From NCBI RefSeq assembly GCF_004000745.1, contig NZ_BILV01000050.1, positions 1 to 49,417 of the forward strand: a stretch of 49,417 nucleotides of DNA, read 5' to 3'. Below the pieces are notes generated by a model that saw only the letters and a list, made by a program, of their open reading frames with translations, ran no database searches and was not told where the DNA came from. Origin of the DNA: Paenibacillus barengoltzii NBRC 101215. Lineage in GTDB: Bacteria; Bacillota; Bacilli; Paenibacillales; Paenibacillaceae. The position numbers and the translations under genes are program-made. Shown here piece by piece: positions 24,989-34,095 of this stretch. Numbering within the stretch: position 1 is the first letter of the stretch; each line of letters opens with the position of its first letter.

Positions 24989-27070
24989 TTGAAAAGCACT
25001 TATGCGAAGGATCCGCAAGAACAAGAAATCGCAATGCAACGCCATTTTAACATTCGGCTTAACATGTTTTTCTTTAGTGCTTTTGCCATATTTACCGTGA
25101 TCATCGTACGTTTGGCCATATTACAGTTCGTAGAAGGTCCAACGTTGTCTAAACAGGAGAGTAATTTGCGCGTTAAGGATGTGCCGCTTGCTCCAACCCG
25201 CGGAACGATTTATGCGGCGGGGGGCGAGAAGTTAGCCTATTCCACGCCGGTTCAATCGCTGTATATCACGCTGCAGAAAGACTACAGCAATTCCACGGAT
25301 AAGGGAAAAGCCAATCGTCCGGAAGCATTGGCACTTGCCAAGAAGCTGAAGGAAGTTTTCGATAAATTAGGTTCGCCGGAGACCCAAATGACGGAAGAGG
25401 ACATCATCAAGGCGATGGACCTTGATTACCGGCAGTATAACGGGTTTACGCCGCGTCGAATTAAAATCGATTTAACGCCTGCGGAAGTTGCTTATTTCTT
25501 GGAACGGAAAAGTGAATTTCCGGGGATCGACATCGTTGAGGAGAGTATCCGCCATTACGATCCTGATACCGTAGCTGTGCAAACGATCGGCTATATCCGA
25601 AAGTTTAAAGGGGCATCTACATCGCTGGAGAAGTACAAGCAGATCCGGGAAGCGAAGAACGATGATCCGGCACTGCAATATACAGAAACTGAGGACGTCG
25701 GATACGACGGCCTGGAGCTGTACTATCAGGACGAGCTGCGCGGGAAGAACGGCTATAAGAGCGTGCCGATTGATCCGCGGAACATGGCCACCGGGATCCC
25801 GGAAATTACGCCGCCGGAAAAAGGCCATGATCTTCACACGACGATCAACAAGAACATTCAGATGGTCGCTGAGCAGGCAATCCTTGATCAGATCGAATGG
25901 GTGCATACCCACCCGGTATCCGGGAAGGTTCATCCTAATGCTAAAACCGGCTACGCGGTTGCGATGGAAGTCGAGACCGGTAATGTGGTGGCTATGGCCA
26001 GCATGCCGGACTACGATACCAATGTGTGGCAATCCGGCGGGATATCTCCTGAGAATTGGAGCAAGATCTCTTCCAACTATCAGAACGGGGCGATCACGCC
26101 GATTAGTTCGGGGCGGTCGGGGCATGACTTGGAATCTGTTATTTTGTTGGGTTCAACCATTAAGCCGTTATCGGTGTTGATCGGCTTGAATGAAGGTTTG
26201 TTTACAACAAGTACCTATTATAACGATACAGGTATTGCCTACTTTGGGAAGAACAATTCTGCAAGTGTCCGGAACTCCCAACGCCATGCTTATGGTTCCA
26301 TCGACCCGGCTGGCGCGATCCGTCATTCTTCAAACACCTTTATGGTTGATATGGTGGGGGAAAGACTCTACAACAAATACGGATCGAAAGGGATTGAAAT
26401 TTGGGACAACTACATGAAGCAGTTTGGTCTAGGGGTTTCGACGGGTGTGGATCTGCCAAAAGAATATTTGGGCAATCTGGAGTATACAAATGAATCGGAG
26501 ACAGCCTTATCAAGGCTAGTCTATGCTTCCTTTGGACAACAAGGGAAATACACCGCGATGCAGCTCGCCCAATATACAACGGCTTTGGCTACGCGAGGGA
26601 AACGCATGGAACCGCATCTCGTCAGCAAAATTACCGATACGGACGGCAATATCGTAAAGGAATTTAAGCCGGTAGTTCTCAATGAGGTCAAATTTAACGA
26701 TGCTTATTGGAAAGAGGTCATCAGCGGTATGGAGACCGATGTCTCCATGGCTTTCTCGGGATTCCCTTACGATTTTGCTAGAAAAACCGGGACCTCGGAG
26801 CAATGGGCTGATGGTGCCAATCGCGATAACGGCGTATTTATCGCTTTCGCCCCTCGGGAGAACCCGAAGCTGGCGGTAGCAGTTGTTATCCCGGAAGGCG
26901 GCTTTGGTGCATACAGCGCCGCGCCGGTTGCCCGTAAAATTTTTGATGCATACGATCAGGAATATGGCTTGGACGGGGTTCCGAAAAAGACCAAAAACCA
27001 AAATCAGCAACAGACAAACAATAATGCTTCCCAGCAAAACGGAAATCAAACCGAGCAAACGAATCCTTAA
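24989..27070 (+). CDS. Class B penicillin-binding protein, first tandem copy
   Basis: Monofunctional peptidoglycan DD-transpeptidase anchored by one N-terminal helix (MFFFSAFAIFTVIIVRLAIL), related to the PbpA/PbpH group that supports lateral wall growth. The 693 residues contain an N-terminal dimerisation domain starting at RVKDVPLAPTRGTIY. The three active-site motifs are SxxK with Ser389 (GSTIKPLS), SSN at 447-449, and KTG at 599-601. A Gln/Asn-rich tail of about 30 residues follows the domain. The start is TTG behind AAAGTAGGG. A close paralogue follows after 99 bases. Confidence 0.95.
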   Translation: MKSTYAKDPQEQEIAMQRHFNIRLNMFFFSAFAIFTVIIVRLAILQFVEGPTLSKQESNLRVKDVPLAPTRGTIYAAGGEKLAYSTPVQSLYITLQKDYSNSTDKGKANRPEALALAKKLKEVFDKLGSPETQMTEEDIIKAMDLDYRQYNGFTPRRIKIDLTPAEVAYFLERKSEFPGIDIVEESIRHYDPDTVAVQTIGYIRKFKGASTSLEKYKQIREAKNDDPALQYTETEDVGYDGLELYYQDELRGKNGYKSVPIDPRNMATGIPEITPPEKGHDLHTTINKNIQMVAEQAILDQIEWVHTHPVSGKVHPNAKTGYAVAMEVETGNVVAMASMPDYDTNVWQSGGISPENWSKISSNYQNGAITPISSGRSGHDLESVILLGSTIKPLSVLIGLNEGLFTTSTYYNDTGIAYFGKNNSASVRNSQRHAYGSIDPAGAIRHSSNTFMVDMVGERLYNKYGSKGIEIWDNYMKQFGLGVSTGVDLPKEYLGNLEYTNESETALSRLVYASFGQQGKYTAMQLAQYTTALATRGKRMEPHLVSKITDTDGNIVKEFKPVVLNEVKFNDAYWKEVISGMETDVSMAFSGFPYDFARKTGTSEQWADGANRDNGVFIAFAPRENPKLAVAVVIPEGGFGAYSAAPVARKIFDAYDQEYGLDGVPKKTKNQNQQQTNNNASQQNGNQTEQTNP

Positions 27071-27087
27071 TTGAATCCAATGACAGC

Positions 27088-27127
27088 AACGACCTTTTCA
27101 CAGCGATGTTGAAAGGGTCGTTTTTCT
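27088..27127 (+). terminator. Terminator between the two PBP genes
   Basis: AACGACC-TTTCA pairs with TGAAA-GGGTCGTT across a loop of about 8 bases, followed by TTTTTCTT. Only about 43 bases separate it from the next start codon. Confidence 0.85.
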
Positions 27128-27169
27128 TATGGAAGGACGATTCATCACTAACAGGGAGGCGTAAAGTGG

Positions 27170-29170
27170 ATGAACAAATTCGTCATTGAGGATCCCCAGG
27201 AACAGCAAGCCTCCATGCGGCGGCATTTCTATATTCGGCTGAATCTGTTTTTCTTCAGTGCCTTCGCGTTGTTCACCCTCATCATTATCCGACTTGCCAT
27301 CTTGCAGTTTGTCGAAGGACCATCAATCTCTATGGAAGAGGTGAAAATGAGGTTCCGGGATGTCCCGATGCCGCCGGTTCGAGGATCGATTCTGTCCGCC
27401 GATGGAGCGAAGCTGGCTTATTCCACGCCAATCCAAACCTTATATTTGACTTTACAGAAAAGTAACTATGATTCTACAACTGAAACGGGCAGAGCCAATT
27501 TGACGGAAGCTGAGGCCCTGGCGAAAGAATTGAAGAAGGTGTTTGATTCGTATGGCGATCCCAACGCGCAGATGACGGAGGAAGAGATTCTGGATGCGAT
27601 GGATTTGAAATTTCGCCGCAGCAGCGGGTTTGCTCCACGTCGAATCAAGAGCAACCTGACGGAACAAGAAACCGCCTATTTCCTTGCTCAAAAAAGCAGG
27701 TTTCCTGGAATAGACATCATTGAGGAGTCGGTGCGCCACTATGACCCTGATTTGGTTGCGGTGCAAACGATCGGTTATCTAAAGAAGTTCCAATCCACAT
27801 ATGATTTGGCTTGGTATCAGCCGATACGGGAACAACGAAATGCCGACCCGGCGCTGCAATACACGGAAGACGAGTTTGTCGGCTTCGATGGGTTGGAGCT
27901 ATATTATCAGCAGGAACTGCGGGGGAAAAACGGATATAAGCGCGTGCCGATTGATCCGCGGAACATGGTGAATGGCGTTCCCGAAATCGTACCACCGGAG
28001 AAGGGGTACGATCTACATACGACAATCAATAAAAAGGTGCAACAGGTCGCAGAACAGGCGATTCTGGATCAAATCGAGTGGGTTCATCAAAACCTAGTAT
28101 CCGGTAGAGTGCATCCTCACGCCAAAACGGGTTATGCCGTGGCTATGGAAGTCGACACTGGAAACGTCATCGTGATGGCCAGCATGCCGGATTATGATAC
28201 GAATGTATGGCAAACTGGCGGAGTATCCAATGAGGTATGGAACCAAATTTCGTCAAATTATCGGAATGGCACGGTATGGCCGTATTCCTCCGGGCGCTCC
28301 GACCACGATTTTGAGTCCACCGTGTATCTGGGTTCGACGATCAAGCCATTGTCGGTGTTGATCGGCTTAAACGAAGGTTTGTTTACGACCAAGACGAAGT
28401 ACAACGATCGAGGGATCGCTTATTTCGGCCGCAACGATTCAGCGAGTGTGCGGAATTCCTCCGGGCATGTCTACGGCCCCCTTTATCCGAAAGATGCCAT
28501 TCGCGTATCGTCCAATGCATTTATGGTCGATATGGTCGGGGAGAAGCTGTACAACAAATATGGAGCCAAAGGGATTCAGGTTTGGGACGATTACATGAAG
28601 CAATTTGGGTTAGGCGTCCCCACAGGAATCGATTTGCCTGATGATTTCCGAGGGATCTTGGATTATAAAGACGAATCGCAGACGGCATTGTCCCGCTTGG
28701 CTTATGCCTCCTTCGGGCAGCAGGGCAAATATACGACGATGCAACTGGCGCAATATGCCGCAACGCTGGCCAATCGGGGAAAACGCATGCAACCTAGACT
28801 TGTGCAGAAGATCACCGATGCCGAAGGCCAAGTGGTGGTTCATTTTGAACCGAAGGTGCTTAACGAAGTGAAAATGAAGGACGCCTATTGGGATGAAGTT
28901 ATTGAAGGGATGCGAACAGCCGTGAATGCCTTTGAGGGGTTTCCGTACGATTTTGCCCGCAAGACGGGAACTTCGCAGCAGGATTACAGAGGAGAACTGT
29001 TGGATAACGGCGTGTTTATTGCGTTCGCCCCAAGGGAGAAGCCGAAGCTGGCGGTGGCGGTTGTAATTCCCGAAGGAGGCTTTGGGGCTTACAGCGCGGC
29101 ACCGGTTGCTCGGAAAATTTTTGATGCATATGATCGGGAATACGGTTTGGGCGGTAACCCTAAGAAGTAA
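27170..29170 (+). CDS. Class B penicillin-binding protein, second tandem copy
   Basis: Paralogue of the preceding transpeptidase, 666 residues. The membrane anchor (LFFFSAFALFTLIIIRLAIL), dimerisation domain and active-site motifs keep the same positions: SxxK Ser389 (GSTIKPLS), SSN at 447-449 and KTG at 598-600. By eye the two proteins agree at roughly two thirds of positions and differ throughout, so this is an old duplication, not an assembly artefact. It lacks the Gln/Asn-rich tail of the first copy. GGGAGG lies 13 bases before the ATG. No separate promoter is evident between the upstream terminator and this start. Confidence 0.95.
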   Translation: MNKFVIEDPQEQQASMRRHFYIRLNLFFFSAFALFTLIIIRLAILQFVEGPSISMEEVKMRFRDVPMPPVRGSILSADGAKLAYSTPIQTLYLTLQKSNYDSTTETGRANLTEAEALAKELKKVFDSYGDPNAQMTEEEILDAMDLKFRRSSGFAPRRIKSNLTEQETAYFLAQKSRFPGIDIIEESVRHYDPDLVAVQTIGYLKKFQSTYDLAWYQPIREQRNADPALQYTEDEFVGFDGLELYYQQELRGKNGYKRVPIDPRNMVNGVPEIVPPEKGYDLHTTINKKVQQVAEQAILDQIEWVHQNLVSGRVHPHAKTGYAVAMEVDTGNVIVMASMPDYDTNVWQTGGVSNEVWNQISSNYRNGTVWPYSSGRSDHDFESTVYLGSTIKPLSVLIGLNEGLFTTKTKYNDRGIAYFGRNDSASVRNSSGHVYGPLYPKDAIRVSSNAFMVDMVGEKLYNKYGAKGIQVWDDYMKQFGLGVPTGIDLPDDFRGILDYKDESQTALSRLAYASFGQQGKYTTMQLAQYAATLANRGKRMQPRLVQKITDAEGQVVVHFEPKVLNEVKMKDAYWDEVIEGMRTAVNAFEGFPYDFARKTGTSQQDYRGELLDNGVFIAFAPREKPKLAVAVVIPEGGFGAYSAAPVARKIFDAYDREYGLGGNPKK

Positions 29171-29185
29171 ATATAGGATTAAACG

Positions 29186-29216
29186 AAGCCTTGCTCGCGA
29201 TGAGCAGGCTTTTTTT
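29186..29216 (+). terminator. Terminator of the second PBP gene
   Basis: AGCC-TGCTC and GAGCA-GGCT form a stem with one bulge and a GCGAT loop, followed by seven T residues. Confidence 0.88.
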
Positions 29217-29235
29217 GTTTTATGGGAAATTCCTC

Positions 29236-29264
29236 TTGCTTTTTGGGAATCTTTTGCTTAGAAT
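29236..29264 (+). promoter_or_regulatory. Sigma-A promoter of mntABCD
   Basis: TTGCTT (29236-29241), a 17-base spacer and TAGAAT (29259-29264). The MntR-like box begins within the -10, so bound repressor would block RNA polymerase. Confidence 0.7.
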
Positions 29265-29280
29265 TTGCCCTAAGGAAACA
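29264..29280 (+). promoter_or_regulatory. MntR-type manganese operator
   Basis: TTTGCCCTAAGGAAACA matches the palindromic box bound by MntR (DtxR family) before mntA and mntH in Bacillus. It covers the -10 edge and the transcription start. High manganese should therefore shut the operon down. Confidence 0.85.
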
Positions 29281-29367
29281 TTTTTATATAAATAAAACAA
29301 AAAGAGATTAAGTAAACAAGTGTTCTCATGTACAACATTAATCAAATTCGAGGAAAGGAGTAGCGCA

Positions 29368-30342
29368 ATGGACGAAATGAAGATCAAGAAAAGCCCGTTT
29401 GAACGGGCCAAAATGACGCTCGGCGTGCTGGCGTTCATCGTATTAGTGGCTTGTTCCAAAGTACAAGATCAGGTTGATCATGTTCGCGCATCAGCTAATA
29501 ATTCCCCTGTTAAGGTGGTGACTACGATTGGCATGATCACAGATGTCGTTCAGGAGGTTGGCGGCGAGCAGGTTGAGGTCATCGGTCTAATGGGGCCAGG
29601 AGTGGACCCGCATTTATACAAGGCGTCACAGGGGGATATCGAGAAGCTGGATCAGGCGGAGGTCGTGTTTTACGGTGGATTGCATTTGGAAGGGAAAATG
29701 ACGGAGATTTTCGGGAAATTGGAGCAGAAGAAGCGGACTGTGGCGGTCTCGAAGGACATTGATCCTAGCGAGCTGCGCTCTGGCGCAGATGCCGGGGGGA
29801 CGCAGTACGATCCGCATATCTGGTTTAACGTACGGCATTGGATCACAGCCACGCAAACGATCCGCGACACGTTGTCGGCCTACGATCCAGACCATGCCGA
29901 CGTCTACAGGGAGAACGCCGAGGCGTATATTGCCGAATTAGAGAAGCTGGATGCGGAAGTGAAGGAGCGGATCGCAGAAATTCCTGAGCAGGACCGGATA
30001 CTGGTCACGGCTCATGATGCTTTTGGCTACTTCGGAGATGCCTATGGCATTCAGGTGATGGGTCTGCAGGGAATCAGTACGGCGGCCGAATACGGTTCAA
30101 GGGATGTTGCCAAGCTCCGAGACTTCCTGGTTGAGCATAAGATCAAAGCTGTATTTGTTGAGTCGAGCATTCCGACCAAATCAATGGAAGCGGTGATTGC
30201 CGGAGCTGCAGAGCTGGGGCATACGGTAAAAATCGGCGGCGAGCTGTATTCCGACTCGCTGGGAGAACCAGGTTCAGAAGCGGATAGCTACATCGAGATG
30301 ATCCGTCATAATGTCAACACGATCGTTGAGGCCTTGAAATAA
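29368..30342 (+). CDS. mntA: Manganese-binding lipoprotein of ABC transporter
   Basis: Solute-binding protein of the cluster A-I (TroA/PsaA/MntA) type that captures Mn(II), possibly also Zn(II), at the cell surface. The 324-residue product has a signal sequence ending in the lipobox LVAC, though its n-region is longer than usual. Metal ligands are visible in VDPHLY, YDPHIWFN, VFVESSI and YSDSLG (two His, Glu, Asp), the usual set for manganese. The ATG at 29368 follows AAAGGAG; an ATG at 29320 has no ribosome site. First gene of the four-gene operon behind the MntR box. Confidence 0.92.
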   Translation: MDEMKIKKSPFERAKMTLGVLAFIVLVACSKVQDQVDHVRASANNSPVKVVTTIGMITDVVQEVGGEQVEVIGLMGPGVDPHLYKASQGDIEKLDQAEVVFYGGLHLEGKMTEIFGKLEQKKRTVAVSKDIDPSELRSGADAGGTQYDPHIWFNVRHWITATQTIRDTLSAYDPDHADVYRENAEAYIAELEKLDAEVKERIAEIPEQDRILVTAHDAFGYFGDAYGIQVMGLQGISTAAEYGSRDVAKLRDFLVEHKIKAVFVESSIPTKSMEAVIAGAAELGHTVKIGGELYSDSLGEPGSEADSYIEMIRHNVNTIVEALK

Positions 30343-30363
30343 CTTTAGAGAGGGTGATCCAAA

Positions 30364-31122
30364 ATGAACGTTTATCCGCTTGAGGTGAACCGATTAACCG
30401 TTGCTTATCAGAAGAAGCCGGTGTTAAGATCGGTTTCTTTTCACATCCCGGAAGGGCAGTTGATTGGGATACTAGGTCCTAATGGAGCGGGGAAATCTAC
30501 GCTGCTAAAAGCTGTACTGGGGTTGCTTCCAACTCTGGACGGTGAAGTTCGCATCTATGGGAAGTCCTATCGGGAGCAACGCAAATTGATTGGCTATGTG
30601 CCGCAGCGCGAATCGGTGGATTGGGATTTCCCAACGAATGCGCTGGATGTTGTGATGATGGGGCGTTACGGCCAGCTTGGCTGGTTTCGCCGCCCCGGAG
30701 TCAAGGAACGGCAGATCGCGCTGGAATGTCTCGCGAAGGTGGGGATGGCGGAGTACGCCGGGCGTCAGATCAGTCAGTTATCCGGCGGACAACAGCAACG
30801 TGTCTTTCTGGCGCGGGCTCTGGCTCAAAATGCGCACGTGTATTTTATGGATGAACCGTTTGCTGGCGTCGATGCCACTACAGAGAAAGCGATCATCGCC
30901 CTGCTGCACGAATTAAAGGAGCAAGGGAAAACGGTGCTGGTGGTTCATCACGATTTATCTACAGTACGGGAATATTTTGATCATGTGCTGCTGCTGAACG
31001 GTGAGTTGATTGCCGCCGGACCTACTGAGGAGACATTTACACCGGAAAATTTGCACAAGACGTACGGCGGGAAGATTGCTATGCTGGCCGATTTTGGCGC
31101 GGTGCCTGCGGGGAAGGTGTGA
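30364..31122 (+). CDS. mntB: Manganese ABC transporter ATP-binding protein
   Basis: Cytoplasmic ATPase that powers import with MntC and MntD. Over 252 residues it has Walker [10 protein letters not shown], the Q-loop in [15 protein letters not shown], signature LSGGQQQR, Walker [13 protein letters not shown] and the H-loop VVHHDLS. The stretch [10 protein letters not shown] is typical of the metal-specific cluster A-I ATPases. AGAGGGTGAT precedes the ATG. It lies 21 bases after mntA and 4 bases before mntC. Confidence 0.95.
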   Translation: MNVYPLEVNRLTVAYQKKPVLRSVSFHIPEGQLIGILGPNGAGKSTLLKAVLGLLPTLDGEVRIYGKSYREQRKLIGYVPQRESVDWDFPTNALDVVMMGRYGQLGWFRRPGVKERQIALECLAKVGMAEYAGRQISQLSGGQQQRVFLARALAQNAHVYFMDEPFAGVDATTEKAIIALLHELKEQGKTVLVVHHDLSTVREYFDHVLLLNGELIAAGPTEETFTPENLHKTYGGKIAMLADFGAVPAGKV

Positions 31123-31126
31123 CGCG

Positions 31127-32080
31127 ATGCTAACGACATTATGGCAATGGATCACGGATCCGAACCTGCAGTGGATTCTGATGGGATCCTTGTTGCTTGG
31201 CTTGGGCAGCGGCGTCATCGGCTCTTTCACTTATCTTCGCAAGCAAAGCCTGCTTGGGGATGCGTTAGCGCATGCCGCGCTGCCAGGAATCTGCATCGCT
31301 TTTATGCTAAGCGGCGTCAAATCCGTGGGGCTGTTTATGCTTGGGGCCATCCTCGCCGGGATGGCAGCGACGTTTGGTATCTCCGCCATTACCCGCTACA
31401 CGCGGATCAAGCAGGACGCAGCGCTGGGCATCGTGTTGTCGGTGTTTTTTGGCATCGGCATCGTGTTGCTAACCCAAATCCAGCATAGTGGCAATGGGAA
31501 CCAGAGCGGGCTCGACAAATATTTGTTTGGTCAGGCGGCTTCCATGATGTTGGCTGACGTTTACTTGATGGGCGCGGTGTCCGTGTTGCTGATTTCGATA
31601 TGCGCGTTGCTTTTTAAGGAGTTGAAGCTGGTGAGCTTTGATCCCGGGTTTGCCCGGGGCATGGGGCTTCAAGTAGCTTTCCTTGAACAGTTGCTGCTAA
31701 TGATGACCGTGGTGGCGGTTGTCGTGGGCATTCAAGCCGTGGGCGTGGTGCTCGTCGCCGCCTTGCTAATTACCCCGGCTGTGGCTGCGCGGTACTGGAC
31801 GGATGCGCTGGGCGTGATGGTTGTGCTGGCCGGCGTGTTCGGAGCACTGTCAGGGGTAACCGGTACGCTGATCAGCTCCACTTTATCGAACTTGCCAACT
31901 GGGCCGGTGACGGTGTTAGCGGCGACCGCTTTGTTTTTCGTCTCCGCTGTGTTTGCGCCAAATCGGGGTTGGCTGGCTAAGTGGATACGACGCTGGCGCA
32001 GCCGCAATGAAATCCAGCAACCGATGGAGCTGGCGATGATCAAGCAAGCCGGGAACACGGTCGAAAGGGGGGCGGAATAA
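31127..32080 (+). CDS. mntC: Manganese ABC transporter permease
   Basis: Integral membrane subunit of the ABC-3 family, 317 residues with eight or nine helices. The N-terminal region SFTYLRKQSLLGDALAHAALPG is the typical ABC-3 cytoplasmic segment. The ATG at 31127 follows GGGGAAGGTG, only 4 bases after the mntB stop; an ORF back to 31010 overlaps mntB and is rejected. It pairs with mntD, which begins one base after its stop. Confidence 0.93.
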   Translation: MLTTLWQWITDPNLQWILMGSLLLGLGSGVIGSFTYLRKQSLLGDALAHAALPGICIAFMLSGVKSVGLFMLGAILAGMAATFGISAITRYTRIKQDAALGIVLSVFFGIGIVLLTQIQHSGNGNQSGLDKYLFGQAASMMLADVYLMGAVSVLLISICALLFKELKLVSFDPGFARGMGLQVAFLEQLLLMMTVVAVVVGIQAVGVVLVAALLITPAVAARYWTDALGVMVVLAGVFGALSGVTGTLISSTLSNLPTGPVTVLAATALFFVSAVFAPNRGWLAKWIRRWRSRNEIQQPMELAMIKQAGNTVERGAE

Positions 32081-32081
32081 C

Positions 32082-32975
32082 ATGGCGGATTTTTGGATTA
32101 TATTGACTGGTACGCTGGTTGCGGCGACGTGTGGAATCTTGGGCTGCTTTTTGGTCTTGCGAAAAATGGCCATGGTTGGGGATGCCATTAGCCACTCCGT
32201 GCTGCCCGGCATCGCCATCGCGTTTCTGGTCAGCAGCTCGCGGGACTCCTTGCTGATGTTAATCGGGGCCGCTGTGCTGGGGCTGATCACGGTGTTCTTC
32301 ATCCAGATGCTGCAACAAAGCGGCTTGCAATCCGATGCTTCGATTGGCATTGTGTTTACAGCGCTTTTCGCCGTTGGTGTCATCCTGATCAGCCGGAACG
32401 CTTCGCATATCGACCTGGATCTGGACTGTGTCTTATTTGGTGAAATCGCCTATGTGCAATGGGATACCTGGATATGGAACGGCTACGATATGGGGCCGAT
32501 CGCGGTCTGGATGCTGGGCGGGACGCTGCTTATCGTGCTTGCAGCCATTTTGCTCTTCTACAAGCAATTTAAGCTCTGTGCCTTTGATCCGGCATTGGCG
32601 GCTGCAATAGGCATTCCGGTTGCATTGTTCCACTATCTGCTGATGGGGCTTGTTTCGCTGTCGACGGTGGCCTCTTTTGAGAGCGTAGGGGCGATTCTGG
32701 TCGTCGGCATGTTGATCATTCCGGCCTCGGCGGCATATCTGCTGACCGATCGACTGAGTGTAATGATCGGTTACAGCGTGCTGATCGGGGCGATCAGCGC
32801 AGCCGGCGGTTATTATGCGGCCAAATGGCTGGATGCTTCGATCGCCGGTTCGATGGTCACGGTTGCCGGTGGGTTATTCCTGCTGGCATTCCTCTTTTCG
32901 CCGAAGCATGGTTTGATCGCTCGATTCGGGAGGAAGCAGCGGAAACGCGATGAACTGTATTCTGCGGCCGCTTAA
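32082..32975 (+). CDS. mntD: Manganese ABC transporter second permease
   Basis: Second ABC-3 family permease, 297 residues, paralogous to mntC; the two form a heterodimeric channel, as in Bacillus mntABCD. It has LGCFLVLRKMAMVGDAISHS, the same conserved segment as mntC, and about eight helices, ending in a basic tail (RFGRKQRKRDE). GGGGGGCGG precedes the ATG. No clear terminator follows. Confidence 0.93.
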   Translation: MADFWIILTGTLVAATCGILGCFLVLRKMAMVGDAISHSVLPGIAIAFLVSSSRDSLLMLIGAAVLGLITVFFIQMLQQSGLQSDASIGIVFTALFAVGVILISRNASHIDLDLDCVLFGEIAYVQWDTWIWNGYDMGPIAVWMLGGTLLIVLAAILLFYKQFKLCAFDPALAAAIGIPVALFHYLLMGLVSLSTVASFESVGAILVVGMLIIPASAAYLLTDRLSVMIGYSVLIGAISAAGGYYAAKWLDASIAGSMVTVAGGLFLLAFLFSPKHGLIARFGRKQRKRDELYSAAA

Positions 32976-33140
32976 GTCGGCAAGAAACGCAATATAATCG
33001 TGAAAATCGCTGGTTAACACAAATATGGCACGTTTTTGTCAAGTTTTTGCCACCAAGCGGCGGTCTTCTCCGTATTACTTAATATAGTTAGCCGGTCAAT
33101 CGTTCCGGTTAGACCACATATTAAGGGGAGAGGGATTCAT

Positions 33141-33980
33141 ATGGAGACAGGTACGCAGCAGCAAACCAAGAGGAATATGTCCGCGGGGAAATGGATTTCT
33201 ACGGCCATTATCGTCATCGTCGTCCTGATCGTCGGATCCAACAGTTATGCGCAGGTCGAATATGGTCATGTCGGCTTGTACAAAACGTTCGGGAAGTTAA
33301 ATGATAATATTTTAGGCCCGGGCATGCATTTTAAAATACCGTTTGTTCAAACCGTCATTCAGGTGAATACGCAGGTGACCAAAACGGAAACAGATACAAC
33401 CGCATCATCGAAGGACCTGCAGCCGGTATCTACGCATGTTGCCGTGAACTATTCGGTGAACAAGGAGTCGGCTTACAATCTGATGAACAATATCGGTGGC
33501 AATTACGATACGGTCATTATTAACCCGGCGGTGCAGGAGATCGTCAAAGAAGTGACAGCTCGTTACCAAGCTGAGGAATTGATTGCCAAGCGTGACGTTG
33601 TAGCCGGGGAGATCAGCGAGCATTTAACCTCCCGTTTGGCCAAATACGATTTAATCGTTAACGAAATTAATATCGTCAACTTTAAGTTCTCCGACGCGTT
33701 TAACCAATCGATCGAAGCGAAGCAGGTAGCTCAGCAGCAGGCACTGAAAGCGAGCAACGACCTGAAGCGGATTCAGATTGAAGCGCAGCAGAAGATCGCT
33801 CAGGCGGAAGCTGAGGCAGAAGCGCTGAAGCTGAAGAAGCAGGAGGTTACACCGGAACTCGTGCAGCTGAAACAGATCGAAGTGCAGGAGAAGGCGCTGG
33901 AAAAATGGGACGGCAAACTCCCGCAAGTTACAGGCGGCGCCACACCGTTCATCGATATTGAGTCGTTGACCAATCAATAA
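33141..33980 (+). CDS. Prohibitin-like SPFH/Band 7 membrane protein
   Basis: A 279-residue membrane-anchored scaffold protein of the stomatin/prohibitin family, which forms large ring assemblies linked to membrane microdomains and protease control. It has one helix (WISTAIIVIVVLIVGSNSYA, about residues 16-35). The Band 7 domain starts at VEYGHVGLYKTFG and includes NEINIVNFKFSDAFNQSIEA, followed by a long Ala/Glu/Lys/Gln coiled coil to about residue 245. The ATG at 33141 follows AGGGGAGAGGG; an ORF from 33036 has no ribosome site. It is followed by a strong hairpin. Confidence 0.92.
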   Translation: METGTQQQTKRNMSAGKWISTAIIVIVVLIVGSNSYAQVEYGHVGLYKTFGKLNDNILGPGMHFKIPFVQTVIQVNTQVTKTETDTTASSKDLQPVSTHVAVNYSVNKESAYNLMNNIGGNYDTVIINPAVQEIVKEVTARYQAEELIAKRDVVAGEISEHLTSRLAKYDLIVNEINIVNFKFSDAFNQSIEAKQVAQQQALKASNDLKRIQIEAQQKIAQAEAEAEALKLKKQEVTPELVQLKQIEVQEKALEKWDGKLPQVTGGATPFIDIESLTNQ

Positions 33981-34039
33981 TAATCGCATCAAATAATATG
34001 GGCCCTCGCTCTTTATAAAGAAAGGGGGTTCAGATCATC

Positions 34040-34069
34040 CGGGCCGCCCTTGAAGGGCGGCCTTTCTAT
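34040..34069 (+). terminator. Terminator of the prohibitin-like gene
   Basis: GGCCGCCCTT and AAGGGCGGCC form a perfect 10-bp stem with a minimal loop, followed by TTTCTATT. Confidence 0.85.
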
Positions 34070-34095
34070 TACCTCAAGTATAATGGGAAAGAGCC

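Noticed and set aside
24989..29170. Tandem PBP genes as an assembly duplication
   Set aside because: The copies differ at many positions in DNA and protein and have different tails and spacers.
31010..31126. N-terminal extension of mntC overlapping mntB
   Set aside because: The ATG at 31127 has a ribosome site and gives the usual family N terminus.
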